Assembly: GCA_023457255.1 (NCBI GenBank)
Contig: JAEWMB010000007.1
Location: forward strand, 1 to 64,000
Direction: 5' to 3'
From: Bacillota bacterium
GTDB taxonomy: Bacteria; Bacillota; Clostridia; Lachnospirales; Lachnospiraceae
Length of the DNA: 64,000 nt
The notes under the pieces are model-generated. The model was not told where the DNA came from and ran no database searches. It saw nothing but the letters and a program-made list of their open reading frames with translations. Position numbers and translations under genes: made by a program. Of the stretch, positions 42,633 to 51,535 are shown piece by piece; the first letter of the stretch is position 1; each line of letters begins with the position of its first letter.

Positions 42633-43613
42633 ATGAGAAAAAATAAGATTCTGATTTTATTTCTTTTAGTTTTTACACTCACAACAACCAATATTATCAC
42701 GTTGCTATATTTGAATAACATCATTCACAAGAATAGCGAACAATTAGTATTTGCTTATGATGCAATTCAGTTACGTGACAGTGAGATTAGCAGGTTGGAA
42801 GGATTAGAGGAAGAAAATAATCGATTAACCTTAGAAAATGAGATGCTGGAGGCGGCAAATGAGAATCTAATCAGTAAGACGCATCAACTAACTCGTGAAC
42901 AGTCCTCCCTGGAACAGCAGGTCTTAGAGCAGACAAAGGAAATCGAGGAAATAACAAATCAGAATCTAAATATGAGTAGGATTCTGGAGAAATACAATTA
43001 TTTTCTGGAGTATGACCCTGAAACAATATACGAATATCAAATCTATATTAAGGAATTAGAGCAGAAAGTAGAAAAATCGGGTGGTTTTGATATTTATGAA
43101 CTGCCAAAGAGGAAAAAAGTATATGAAGGTTATACCATTTGGCTGGAAGATGGCTCCAGTGAGAAATGGGCAGACCAGGCAATGGAGTACCTCAGATTAT
43201 TACCTGAAAAGGCATTGGAAGCATTAAATAAAGATAAATGGTATTTTATTATAACTCCGAGAAGTTTAGAGGAAGTGTATCACAGCGGAGTTGAAAACAC
43301 GATAGGACTAACAATTTATTATAAAAAGCGCATTTACATTAAAAATGACGAATTCTCGATTGATTCCTGTACCTTGCATGAGATAGGCCATGCATTGGAT
43401 GCCTTGAATAGCTATCAGTCGTTTTCGGAAGGATTTAATGATATTTACAATGAGGAAAGCTCTGCCTCCGGTTTGTCCAGGTACTTTACAAGCTCTCCAA
43501 CAGAGTATTTTGCCGAGACTTTTCAGAATTATTTTATCAAGCCGGAATTAACCAAGGTAAATACACCAAAATCTTATGCATTTATTGAAAAGTTTCTTGA
43601 AAAGTATGAGTAG
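42633..43613 (+). CDS. Membrane-anchored coiled-coil protein with lethal-factor-like metalloprotease domain
   Basis: 326 residues from ATG 42633 (AGGGGG 6 nt upstream); an upstream in-frame ATG lies inside the GH26 gene. A signal anchor (ILILFLLVFTLTTTNIITLL, about 5-25) precedes a coiled coil of about 100 residues (LEGLEEENNRLTLENEMLEA and on). The C-terminal domain has a zinc HExxH motif, CTLHEIGHALDALN (about 250), and a downstream SPTEYFAETFQNYF carrying the third ligand Glu, the pattern of anthrax lethal factor-type (ATLF, M34) peptidases. The active site would face outside. Substrate unknown. Confidence 0.85.
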   Translation: MRKNKILILFLLVFTLTTTNIITLLYLNNIIHKNSEQLVFAYDAIQLRDSEISRLEGLEEENNRLTLENEMLEAANENLISKTHQLTREQSSLEQQVLEQTKEIEEITNQNLNMSRILEKYNYFLEYDPETIYEYQIYIKELEQKVEKSGGFDIYELPKRKKVYEGYTIWLEDGSSEKWADQAMEYLRLLPEKALEALNKDKWYFIITPRSLEEVYHSGVENTIGLTIYYKKRIYIKNDEFSIDSCTLHEIGHALDALNSYQSFSEGFNDIYNEESSASGLSRYFTSSPTEYFAETFQNYFIKPELTKVNTPKSYAFIEKFLEKYE

Positions 43614-43690
43614 GTAAATAAAAAAAAGAATTGACCAGGGATAAAAACATTCTGGTCAATTCTTGATTTTGATAAGGAAAACTTGAAAAG

Positions 43691-43960
43691 TCAATTTTTA
43701 TTAAATCTACGCTCCTTTAATCTGGGGATTACAGTATTATAGTAGAAATCCTTGACAGAATCCTTGGTAACACTATAAATCGTGGGCTCATCATCAATTT
43801 GGACAGAAACGCCGGATTGACAATGGCCAAGACAAAACACGGACTTTAATTCAATCTGCGAGCCATAGCTGTCTTCTTCCATGAGTTGCTGCATTGCGGT
43901 TATCACGTTGTAGGAACCTTTTATATGGCAGGCACTGCCAATACAAATATTAATCAGCAT
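43691..43960 (-). CDS. Small thioredoxin-like [2Fe-2S] ferredoxin
   Basis: 89 residues from ATG 43960 (GAGG 6-7 nt upstream); an upstream in-frame start overlaps hydA. Four cysteines in the pattern CIGSAC...FCLGHC identify the thioredoxin-like [2Fe-2S] fold found in NuoE C-termini and HydC. The gene is the last of the HydCBA set, overlapping no stop but 22 nt after it. A paralogue is encoded at 53269-53511. It may carry electrons for one of the hydrogenases. Confidence 0.85.
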   Translation of the reverse strand: MLINICIGSACHIKGSYNVITAMQQLMEEDSYGSQIELKSVFCLGHCQSGVSVQIDDEPTIYSVTKDSVKDFYYNTVIPRLKERRFNKN

Positions 43961-43982
43961 AGGATACCTCATTTCCGGAAGA

Positions 43983-45683
43983 TTAATCTTCCTTTCGATA
44001 GGATACGTGTAGCAGTTCATGAGTACGGTGTTTTAACAGACCGTTGTACAAGGAGAGCATCAGAGGATTCTCTTCACATCTCTTAATCTGTGAAACCTTA
44101 TCTGCTTTGTACATGCCGGCAGCACGTGCATTTTTTTCTTCCTTGTGGCTAAATGGCTGACCGGCACCTGCAATACAACCACCTGGACATGCCATTACTT
44201 CAACAAAATCAAACTGTTCTTCACCGCTTTCCATCTTTTCAATTAAAGCTTCTGCATTTGCCAATCCGCTGACAACACCGATACGAACAACAGACTCTTC
44301 TATAGGAAGTTCACAAACCTTAACGCCCTCCATGCCGCGCAGACCTAAGAATTCAATGTCTTTTAAAGCCTTTGGACTCTTGTCAGCAACAACACGACGA
44401 ACAGCAGCTTCCATAACACCGCCGGTAACACCGAAGATAACACCGGCACCGGAGTATAAGGAGAATGGCGTATCAGGAGCTTCTGGTTCTAGTTCTTCAA
44501 ACTGGATTCCTATTTCTTTTATCATCTTTACTAATTCTATGGTTGTAATTACATAGTCTACGTCAGGGATGTTATTTCGTTTAAATTCTTCTCTGGAAGC
44601 TTCATACTTCTTTGCGGTACAAGGCATGATTGCAACAGAGATTGTTTCGACACCTTCTGCGGAATCAAGTCCTTTAAAGTGTTCTTTAATTACTGCACCA
44701 AACATCTCCATTGGAGATTTGCAGGTTGAAATATAAGGAAGTAATTCAGTATGCTTCGTCTCTGCATAACGAATCCAGCCAGGGCAGCAAGAAGTAAAGA
44801 GTGGATATTTGCTGTCTCCGGATTCTAGTTTCTTTAATAGCTCCTTTGACTCTTCCATAATAGTTAGGTCGGCACCTACGGAGGTATCAAAAATTGCATC
44901 GAATCCTAATCTGCGAAGTGCAGCCACAATTTTTCCGATCACATTTTCGCCGGCTCTCATGTGGAATTCTTCACCAAGAGCCACACGAACAGCAGGAGCA
45001 ACTTGAACGACAACACGTTTCTTCGGATGATAGATAGCCTTCCATACATCCTTTAAATCCGATTTTACAGTAATTGCAGCGGTTGGACAAACAGCAGCAC
45101 ATTGCCCGCAGTTTACACAATTGGTTTCTGCAATTTTTTTATTAAATGCGGGGCTTACTATCATTTTAGCACCACGGTGAGCAAAGTCAATAGCACCTAC
45201 ATTCTGAATTTCATTGCACATTCTAACACAGTCACCACAGAGAATACATTTTCCCGGATCACGAATAATGGAAGCAGAGGAGGTATCAAGTTCCATCTCT
45301 TCCGTCTTATTTTCAAAGCGGACCGACTTAATTCCAAAACGGTAAGCTAACTCTTGGAGACGGCATTTTCCATTCTTGTCACAAACCGTACAGTCCCTGC
45401 AATGTGCGGCAAGTAACAACTCTAATATCATCTTTCTATGCTGATGAAGTTTTGGTGTATTTGTTTTCACTTCCATCTTATCTTTTGGAGGGGTAGAGCA
45501 GGAGGCAATAATGCCACCCCATTGATCTTCTACCACACACATTCTGCACGCACCATAGATAGATAAATCAGAATAGTAACAGAAAGTAGGAAGATCGATT
45601 CCAGCTTTACGAACTAAAGCAAGGATATTAGGCTCATCGTTAAATTCCACCCGATTGCCATCAATTATCATATATTTTGCCAT
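43983..45683 (-). CDS. hydA: [FeFe]-hydrogenase catalytic subunit of the HydABC (bifurcating) type
   Basis: 566 residues, group A. Domain order: [2Fe-2S] ferredoxin (PTFCYYSDLSIYGACRMCVV), NuoG-type His-Cys3 (HCRDCTVCDKNGKC), two [4Fe-4S] (CILCGDCVRMC, CVNCGQCAAVCP), then the H-cluster domain with L1 TSCCPGW (about 296), L2 MPCTAKKYE (about 353) and L3 ACPGGCIAGAGQP (about 498). The C-terminal small-subunit part is fused. With HydB and HydC next to it, it forms the NAD(H)- and ferredoxin-dependent electron-bifurcating or confurcating hydrogenase: 2H+ reduced with electrons from NADH plus reduced ferredoxin, or the reverse. Confidence 0.95.
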   Translation of the reverse strand: MAKYMIIDGNRVEFNDEPNILALVRKAGIDLPTFCYYSDLSIYGACRMCVVEDQWGGIIASCSTPPKDKMEVKTNTPKLHQHRKMILELLLAAHCRDCTVCDKNGKCRLQELAYRFGIKSVRFENKTEEMELDTSSASIIRDPGKCILCGDCVRMCNEIQNVGAIDFAHRGAKMIVSPAFNKKIAETNCVNCGQCAAVCPTAAITVKSDLKDVWKAIYHPKKRVVVQVAPAVRVALGEEFHMRAGENVIGKIVAALRRLGFDAIFDTSVGADLTIMEESKELLKKLESGDSKYPLFTSCCPGWIRYAETKHTELLPYISTCKSPMEMFGAVIKEHFKGLDSAEGVETISVAIMPCTAKKYEASREEFKRNNIPDVDYVITTIELVKMIKEIGIQFEELEPEAPDTPFSLYSGAGVIFGVTGGVMEAAVRRVVADKSPKALKDIEFLGLRGMEGVKVCELPIEESVVRIGVVSGLANAEALIEKMESGEEQFDFVEVMACPGGCIAGAGQPFSHKEEKNARAAGMYKADKVSQIKRCEENPLMLSLYNGLLKHRTHELLHVSYRKED

Positions 45684-45700
45684 CGTTATTCTCCTTTCTC

Positions 45701-47587
45701 CTATTCCTCAATAATTGCTTTAAAGCTGCAGCTATCCTTACAAGCTCCACATTTGATACACTTCTTTGTATCAATACTATGCAGCTTCTTAACTTCACCG
45801 GTTATTGCGGAAACCGGACATAGTCTGGCACACTTCGTACATCCTTTACAAAGTTTAGGAACAATCCTTAAGGTCACTAATGCTTTACACTGACCGGCAG
45901 GACATTTTTTGTCTACGACATGAGCAATGTATTCGTCTCTAAAGTATTTGATTGTTGAAACAACAGGAGATGCAGCCGTTTTACCAAGTCCGCAAAGTGC
46001 AGTAGCAGAGATAGTCTCTGCTAATTCTTCTAGCAGATCAATATGCTCGAGTGTTCCTCTCCCCTCAACAATATCGGTTAAAAGCTCTAACATTCGTTTG
46101 GTACCTTCGCGGCAAGGGACACATTTTCCACAGGATTCGTTCTGGGTGAAGTTCATGAAGAATCTGGCAACTTCCACCATACAACTCTTGTCATTCATAA
46201 CCACAAGACCGCCGGAACCTATCATTGCACCTACTTTTTTCAGGGAGTCAAAGTCAAGCGGCATGTCAAGATGGTCATTCTCTGCATTTAGTACCAGGCA
46301 CCCACCGGATGGACCACCAATTTGTACTGCTTTAAATTCACCGCCCTTTACACCGCCGCCAATGTCATAAATCACTTTACGAAGCGTAGTACCCATTGGG
46401 ACTTCAATTAAGCCGGTGTTCATAACGTTACCTGTTAACGCAAATGCCTTTGTTCCATGATTTTTCTCCGGACCATAGGACTTATACCAATCGGCACCCT
46501 TTAAAATAATAGATGGTACATTACAGAAGGTTTCCACGTTATTTAATACGGTAGGTTTCTCAAACAACCCTTTTTCTACAGTTCTAGGGGGCTTTACTCT
46601 AGGCATACCACGGTTACCCTCAATGGATGCGGTCAAGGCAGAACCTTCTCCGCAGACAAAGGCACCTGCACCCTGGCTGATTTTTAAATCAAAGGAAAAG
46701 TTCGAGCCTAAGATATTATCACCAAGTAATCCTAGGGTAGTTGCTTGTTCAATTGCTGACTCTAAGCGATGTACAGCAAGAGGATATTCTGCACGGACAT
46801 AGATATAGCCATGATGTGCTTTTGTTGCAATACCTGCGATGATCATACCTTCTATCATACGATGGGGATCCCCCTCCATCATACTACGATCCATAAAGGC
46901 ACCCGGGTCACCTTCATCTCCATTACAGACTACGTATTTGGTCTCCTCGGTTTGTCGAAGTACCTGCGCCCATTTTTTCCCGGTAGGGAAACCGCCGCCC
47001 CCACGTCCACGCAGATAGGAATCGGAGATTTCATCTACAATAGATTCTGAGGTCATGTCAAAAAGAGCCTTGGCGACAGCCTGATAACCCCCCATAGCTA
47101 TGTATTCATTAATGGATTCTGCATTAATATGTCCACAGTGTTCCAAAGCGACACGTGTTTGCTGTTTGTAAAAAGGTATTTCTTCCTGCTTTTTATAGAT
47201 ATTACCTTCACGATCTTTATATACAAGTCTCTCTACCACTTCATCCTTTAGGATACTCTTTTCTACGATTTCTTCACAATCTTCTACCTTCACCTTGATA
47301 TAGAGAATTCCGGCAGGCTCGATGCGAAGTAAAGGTCCCATCTCACAAAAGCCATGACATCCACTCTTTTTTAATCCTATAGCTTCATGCGGCTCATCTT
47401 CTAGGGATACTGAAAACTTAAGTCCCCTTTCCTCAATAAGTTCTTTCAGCCTGGCATAGATATTTAAGGAACCTCCGGCTACGCAGCCAGTTCCACCACA
47501 GATAAGAATCTGTTTGTATTGGCTCTTAAGAGACTTTTGGTAGCGGACTTTCAGCGCGTCCAATTCTTCTCTGTTTCTGATTAACAT
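45701..47587 (-). CDS. hydB: NuoF-like flavoprotein subunit of the hydrogenase
   Basis: 628 residues. The N-terminal thioredoxin-like [2Fe-2S] domain (ILICGGTGCVAGGS, KSGCHGFCEMGP) is followed by a NuoF core: GRGGGGFPTGKKW (NADH/FMN loop), CNGDEGDPGAFMDRSMME, GEGSALTASIEGNRG, and the N3-type [4Fe-4S] ESCGKCVPCREGTKRM. Two C-terminal [4Fe-4S] clusters (CKGCTKCARLCP, CIKCGACKDSC) finish it. This is the site of NAD(H) binding and, in current models, of flavin-linked bifurcation. It overlaps hydC by 7 nt. Confidence 0.95.
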   Translation of the reverse strand: MLIRNREELDALKVRYQKSLKSQYKQILICGGTGCVAGGSLNIYARLKELIEERGLKFSVSLEDEPHEAIGLKKSGCHGFCEMGPLLRIEPAGILYIKVKVEDCEEIVEKSILKDEVVERLVYKDREGNIYKKQEEIPFYKQQTRVALEHCGHINAESINEYIAMGGYQAVAKALFDMTSESIVDEISDSYLRGRGGGGFPTGKKWAQVLRQTEETKYVVCNGDEGDPGAFMDRSMMEGDPHRMIEGMIIAGIATKAHHGYIYVRAEYPLAVHRLESAIEQATTLGLLGDNILGSNFSFDLKISQGAGAFVCGEGSALTASIEGNRGMPRVKPPRTVEKGLFEKPTVLNNVETFCNVPSIILKGADWYKSYGPEKNHGTKAFALTGNVMNTGLIEVPMGTTLRKVIYDIGGGVKGGEFKAVQIGGPSGGCLVLNAENDHLDMPLDFDSLKKVGAMIGSGGLVVMNDKSCMVEVARFFMNFTQNESCGKCVPCREGTKRMLELLTDIVEGRGTLEHIDLLEELAETISATALCGLGKTAASPVVSTIKYFRDEYIAHVVDKKCPAGQCKALVTLRIVPKLCKGCTKCARLCPVSAITGEVKKLHSIDTKKCIKCGACKDSCSFKAIIEE

Positions 47588-48066
47588 TGGAGGGCCTCCT
47601 CTCTTAACTGTTCGATAAGTGCGTTTGCTTTTTCTGGTGTCATTGCAGCATGAACAACATCATTTACCGTACATACCGGAGCTAATCCGCATGCTCCAAG
47701 ACAAGATACTGTTTCCACGGTAAATAGCATATCATCTGTTGTTGGCTTTTTCTCTGTAACGCCAAGGACTTTACGGAATTCCTCCAAGATAGGAATGGAT
47801 TTTCTTACATGGCAGGCTGTTCCGTCACAAACCTTTATTACATATGTTCCCTTTGGTTCTAAGGAGAAGTTTTCATAGAAGGTGGCGACTCCATAGATTT
47901 TTGCTTCGCTTAATTTTAGTTTTTCTGCTATGTAACAAAGAACCTCCTCCGGTAAATAGCGATATACTTTTTGTACTTCCTGCATAATCGCAATTACATG
48001 TGACTTATTATAGTCATGGGCTTTGAGGATGTTATCAATGAGCCCTTTTTCGTCTTGTGCTAACAT
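47581..48066 (-). CDS. hydC: NuoE-like [2Fe-2S] subunit of the hydrogenase
   Basis: 161 residues: helical N-terminus (NILKAHDYNKSHVIAIMQEV), then thioredoxin-like [2Fe-2S] with VCDGTACHVRKS and CLGACGLAPVC giving four Cys. Family usual length. It is first in the hydCBA operon; AAGGAGTTA lies before ATG 48066. The upstream 680 bp contain an AT-rich promoter region without a gene and one copy of a 31-bp repeat. Confidence 0.95.
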   Translation of the reverse strand: MLAQDEKGLIDNILKAHDYNKSHVIAIMQEVQKVYRYLPEEVLCYIAEKLKLSEAKIYGVATFYENFSLEPKGTYVIKVCDGTACHVRKSIPILEEFRKVLGVTEKKPTTDDMLFTVETVSCLGACGLAPVCTVNDVVHAAMTPEKANALIEQLREEALQC

Positions 48067-48613
48067 AAGGTAACTCCTTTCTCAATCCATACGTTTTGAA
48101 TAGTGGCAGCGATTGTCGGCTTATTCGAATAGGGAAATAAAAGATTGATAAAAAATTATCAACTAAAACTTATGTTATCATGGATTTCTAACAAATACAA
48201 GAGAAACAATAAAATTAAATGTACAAAATAATCACTATAATTCAAGCAATTTGTATAGCAATTGTTTACAATTCACAAAGTTTATTACAAAAATTATAAA
48301 ATGTAAGAAGTTACTGGAAAATAGAAAGGTTCCATATATTGACAAAAACATAACAAGATTTTTATATTATGATTTTTAAGAAAGCAGGAAATGAATATCG
48401 ATGAATATAAAGAAGATAAACCAGAAAAGAAATAGAAGATAAGAAAAGGGGGAGCAGCATCCTGAATTTTTATGCGTGCCAAAGTACGCAGACAGGAGTT
48501 AAAAGGAAAGAGATAAAGTATAGTTTATAATCTATAAAAGGAGGAAAAATAGGCTAATGTAAAGAAGTAAAATAAATAGTTAATAAAAGAAAGGTTTGAG
48601 ATAATAGGTTAAT
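48067..48613. other. Long promoter/leader region of hydCBA
   Basis: About 550 bp of AT-rich DNA without coding sequence. It includes an imperfect inverted repeat TTGTTTA-CAA-TTCACAA near 48263, which recalls Rex half-sites but has the wrong spacing, and the repeat at 48472-48502. Confidence 0.4.
48472..48502 (+). repeat. 31-bp hairpin repeat, orphan copy
   Basis: Reads ATGCGTGCC, AAAGTACGC, AGACAGGAGTTAA. It differs at 3 of 31 positions from the copy that ends at the RBS of the PP2C gene (51423-51453, opposite strand). The arms GCGTGCC / GTACGC pair imperfectly. No gene follows on the plus strand. Confidence 0.75.
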
Positions 48614-48680
48614 AAAAAAGAGGCAAATAGTAGGCTGCAGAGTCTATATTGCTCTTTAAAACAATAATTGCCTCTTTTTT
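48614..48680 (-). terminator. Terminator of the sensory/group-B hydrogenase genes
   Basis: AAAAAAGAGGCAA (48614-48626) is complementary to TTGCCTCTTTTTT (48668-48680). On the minus strand it ends in a T-run; it lies 70 nt past the stop at 48748. Confidence 0.75.
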
Positions 48681-48747
48681 ATTTTTTAGAAACACAGCTT
48701 TTGAGTCTATCGTCTATGGGAGAATAGAAAACGATTAAACTTATTGA

Positions 48748-50202
48748 CTAGTGGCGGTGCATCCGGATATTCAACTCCTGGCAAGAATTTACCGTATCAT
48801 AAATCTTACGGTTATCCGCAGAGCTTAGTAATTTTTCACGGTTTTGTGATGCAAACCTGCCGGTTAAGATACTTCCGGGTCCATTGACACAGCCGCCCTC
48901 ACAGCACATACCTTCCATAAAATCTTGAGGAAATTTTCCTGCTTTTAAGAGCATGAGTGCCTTTTTACATTCTGTGGCACCGTTACATCCGGCAACTGTG
49001 ATTGGAGCATCAATACCTTTCTCTTTTAAAGCCTCTACAACAGAAGCTGTTACGCCACCGGCTACGGCAAAATTTTTAGCGTAAATGCTGCCATGCTGTA
49101 TGTCCTCACCAATGGTATCCAGATTAATTTCTTTTGCGCGCAGCATGGCGTATAATTCATCGAAGGTCAGAGCATAGTCAGTTCCGCCTTCTGCAATATG
49201 ATCAAGCACCTCACCTTTTTTTGCAATACATGGGCCAATAAAGACAGTGATAGCGTCTTTGTGAAGAGCCTTGATGTACTTGGCAGTTGCCTGCATAGGT
49301 GAAATAGTAGTGGAGATATTCCCTAATAAACTAGGATAATGTTTTTTTATCATCTTAACAAAGGCAGGACAGCAAGAGGTGGTCTTTTTCATACCGTCCT
49401 TATAAGCCTCCGCCCATTCTTCTGCCTCAGAAGCAGCCACTAAATCTGCACCGAGAGCAACTTCATAAACACCGGTAAATCCTAGCTGTTTTAATGCCTC
49501 AGTCATTACTCCTGTGGAGGCAGTAGCACCAAACTGACCTTCGATGGCAGGTGCGACCATAGCATAAATCGGTTTATCTGTATTTAATAAATTAATAACA
49601 TCAACCATAAAGGAACGGTCAGAGATAGCACCAAAGGGGCAGTTATTAATACATTGTCCGCAATTGATGCATTTTTCTTCATCAATGACTACGATATTAT
49701 TCTCATCCATAGAAATTGCGTCAACCGGACAGCTTTTCTTACATGGACGCTTTAAATCGGCAATCGCATTGTATGGACACGCCTGAGCACACTTTCCGCA
49801 TTCCTTGCATTTTGCAGGGTCGATATGAGCACGGTCATGAGACATTGTAATAGCTTGAAAATTACAAGCCTTTTGACAGCGCTTTCCCATACATTTCTGA
49901 CAGTTGTCTGTTACGAGAAATCGAGTAATTGGACATTCTTCGCATGCAGAGGAGATGACCTGTACAATAATACCGCTATTTTGACTTAGGGATGGAGATT
50001 TTCCCTGTGCCAAGCGGATTCTTTGACGGATGATTTCACGCTCTTTATAAACACAGCATCTAAAGTTAGCTTGTGGTCCTGGTATCATTTCAAAAGGAAG
50101 AATATCTTCCTTCTCAGCTAATTCCTTCCGAAATGCCAGTTTAGCAACCTCAAAGAGTACCTCGTGTTTTATGGTTCCGATGTCATTATCTGTTTGTAGC
50201 AT
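48748..50202 (-). CDS. [FeFe]-hydrogenase, group-B-like
   Basis: 484 residues. N-terminal region with extra Cys (CEECPITRFLVTDNCQKCMG) and two or three [4Fe-4S] sites (CKECGKCAQACP, CINCGQCINNCP), then the H-cluster domain: L1 TSCCPAF (about 274), L2 GPCIAKKGE (about 323), L3 CCEGGCVNGPG (about 432). TSCCPAF and the CEGGC variant are group-B marks, against TSCCPGW and CPGGC in HydA. No NuoG-type N-terminus, so it should work with ferredoxin directly. Physiological direction of group B enzymes is unsettled. It follows the PP2C gene at 46 nt and shares its operon with the sensory hydrogenase. Confidence 0.9.
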   Translation of the reverse strand: MLQTDNDIGTIKHEVLFEVAKLAFRKELAEKEDILPFEMIPGPQANFRCCVYKEREIIRQRIRLAQGKSPSLSQNSGIIVQVISSACEECPITRFLVTDNCQKCMGKRCQKACNFQAITMSHDRAHIDPAKCKECGKCAQACPYNAIADLKRPCKKSCPVDAISMDENNIVVIDEEKCINCGQCINNCPFGAISDRSFMVDVINLLNTDKPIYAMVAPAIEGQFGATASTGVMTEALKQLGFTGVYEVALGADLVAASEAEEWAEAYKDGMKKTTSCCPAFVKMIKKHYPSLLGNISTTISPMQATAKYIKALHKDAITVFIGPCIAKKGEVLDHIAEGGTDYALTFDELYAMLRAKEINLDTIGEDIQHGSIYAKNFAVAGGVTASVVEALKEKGIDAPITVAGCNGATECKKALMLLKAGKFPQDFMEGMCCEGGCVNGPGSILTGRFASQNREKLLSSADNRKIYDTVNSCQELNIRMHRH

Positions 50203-50248
50203 ATGTAGTTCCTTACCTTTCCAGACCGATTTTCGCGGTCAAAACAAA

Positions 50249-51421
50249 TTAATAGTACTTCACAAAAGCTTCCTTTCCCATCTTATGAACAATATCAATA
50301 ATCTGGGTTACTAGATTCATACGGATACTTAAATCAAAAGGAAGACTAGGGTTTTGATGCGCTTCGTTCATAGTACGCCCAACAAAAAGATGAAGCTCTG
50401 TGCATTCTTCGATAATTATTTTGGCAATTTTAGAACCGCCGTTATCCTTATCAAGTTCCAAGAAGAAGTCTTCATTCACTTCTTCGTCCACATATTCCCG
50501 CATAAGCTTTAGGGCACGCGTTAGCGTTAATACTCCTTCCGTAACTAAATCAATGCCTTCAATATAGGCAATCGGGGGCAGGTTTGGATCGGTATAGTTT
50601 AAAGAGGTGTGTATCGGACGGTCTAAAATACGTGCAATAATATTCGCTGAAGTACCTCCGCTTACGATTCGTTTTGCATTACCTTCTAAGAACGCATGAA
50701 CCGCCGCCATATCATCTACCGGATTTAATGGGGGACCGGTAAATAAATGTACTGGTTTTGAGTCAATGACTCTGGCAACCGCAACCGTAGTATCATCACC
50801 AGGTGATTGCATATACAAATCATCACAAGCTTTACATAGGATAGAAGCCAGACGTGATGCAGAGAGGGTTGAATTTGTTGCTTTTACAGAATACTCCGCC
50901 ATATTGTTCCAGGTCCAGCCAAAGTTTAGTGCCTTACCAACCCCTGCATGGATTACTCCATCGCTCATTAGTATAAAGCAGTCATTTAAGACAACCTTAA
51001 AGCGGTATTCACGAATGCATTTACCTTCTATGATACGTTCTTTGTATGGCACTGTCAATAGTGCACCATCACGAATAAAAACGCAGGCAGGGTTATCAAA
51101 TTCTACTAAATATGCATCACCGGACTCAAAAATTTGCAGAATGCTAAAAGTAGAATAGGCAACCTGCCTTACCTGACATACCGGTAAGGTTTTAACGATT
51201 GTTTGAACACATTCTTCAATACCTGCACCATTTAAAAACATGGTTCCAAGGATTTTTGAAGTCAGGGTAGCAAGAATATTTGCTTTTACACCGCTGCCCA
51301 TTCCGTCTGCTAGTATAATTATGTTAGAATCCTTGGTTTTTAAAATCTCAACTTTGTCCCCACAGAGCTCCTCATGGTTCTTATTAAGACTCTTATATGA
51401 GACATCGACTGTTACATTCAT
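50249..51421 (-). CDS. SpoIIE/PP2C-type serine phosphatase
   Basis: 390 residues, soluble. The phosphatase core has ILADGMGSGVKANILATLTS (metal Asp and Gly), ILMSDGVIHAG and PGDDTTVAVARV (metal Asp). Residues about 220-390 form a second domain with GNAKRIVSGGTSANIIARIL and LALKLMREY-like text (RALKLMREYVDEEVNEDFF), usual for this hydrogenase-associated PP2C family. It lacks the SpoIIE membrane part. Between a PAS-hydrogenase and a catalytic hydrogenase it probably relays an H2/redox signal by dephosphorylating a protein; PP2C genes next to group C hydrogenases have been noted in the literature. The RBS is the tail of a 31-bp hairpin repeat. Confidence 0.9.
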   Translation of the reverse strand: MNVTVDVSYKSLNKNHEELCGDKVEILKTKDSNIIILADGMGSGVKANILATLTSKILGTMFLNGAGIEECVQTIVKTLPVCQVRQVAYSTFSILQIFESGDAYLVEFDNPACVFIRDGALLTVPYKERIIEGKCIREYRFKVVLNDCFILMSDGVIHAGVGKALNFGWTWNNMAEYSVKATNSTLSASRLASILCKACDDLYMQSPGDDTTVAVARVIDSKPVHLFTGPPLNPVDDMAAVHAFLEGNAKRIVSGGTSANIIARILDRPIHTSLNYTDPNLPPIAYIEGIDLVTEGVLTLTRALKLMREYVDEEVNEDFFLELDKDNGGSKIAKIIIEECTELHLFVGRTMNEAHQNPSLPFDLSIRMNLVTQIIDIVHKMGKEAFVKYY

Positions 51422-51422
51422 G

Positions 51423-51453
51423 TTAACTCCCGTCTGCGTGCCTTGGCACGCAT
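51423..51453 (-). repeat. 31-bp hairpin repeat carrying the PP2C ribosome-binding site
   Basis: On the minus strand: ATGCGTGCC, AAGGCACGC, AGACGGGAGTTAA, directly before the ATG at 51421. GCGTGCC and GGCACGC form a perfect 7-bp stem over 2 nt; GGGAG behind it is the SD. Confidence 0.8.
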
Positions 51454-51469
51454 ATAATCAAGATGCAGC

Positions 51470-51500
51470 TTAACTCCCATCTGCGTGTCTTGGCACTCAG
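51470..51500 (-). repeat. 31-bp hairpin repeat, tandem second copy
   Basis: On the minus strand CTGAGTGCC, AAGACACGC, AGATGGGAGTTAA, 4 of 31 mismatches to the copy at 51423 and 47 nt from it. Its SD-like tail is followed by no start codon, so it looks like a duplicated control element between the sensory hydrogenase and PP2C genes. Confidence 0.75.
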
Positions 51501-51535
51501 ATAAATCATAGTTGTTTCACTTTATCAAATATGCT

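Noticed and set aside
45927..46370. 147-codon plus-strand ORF opposite hydB
   Set aside because: Serine/proline-rich antisense shadow of the NuoF-like gene.
48260..48280. Rex-like redox operator before hydCBA (TTGTTTA-CAA-TTCACAA)
   Set aside because: Half-sites are close to Rex but the spacer is 3 nt, not 4, and the left arm deviates. Kept only as a remark in the interval entry.
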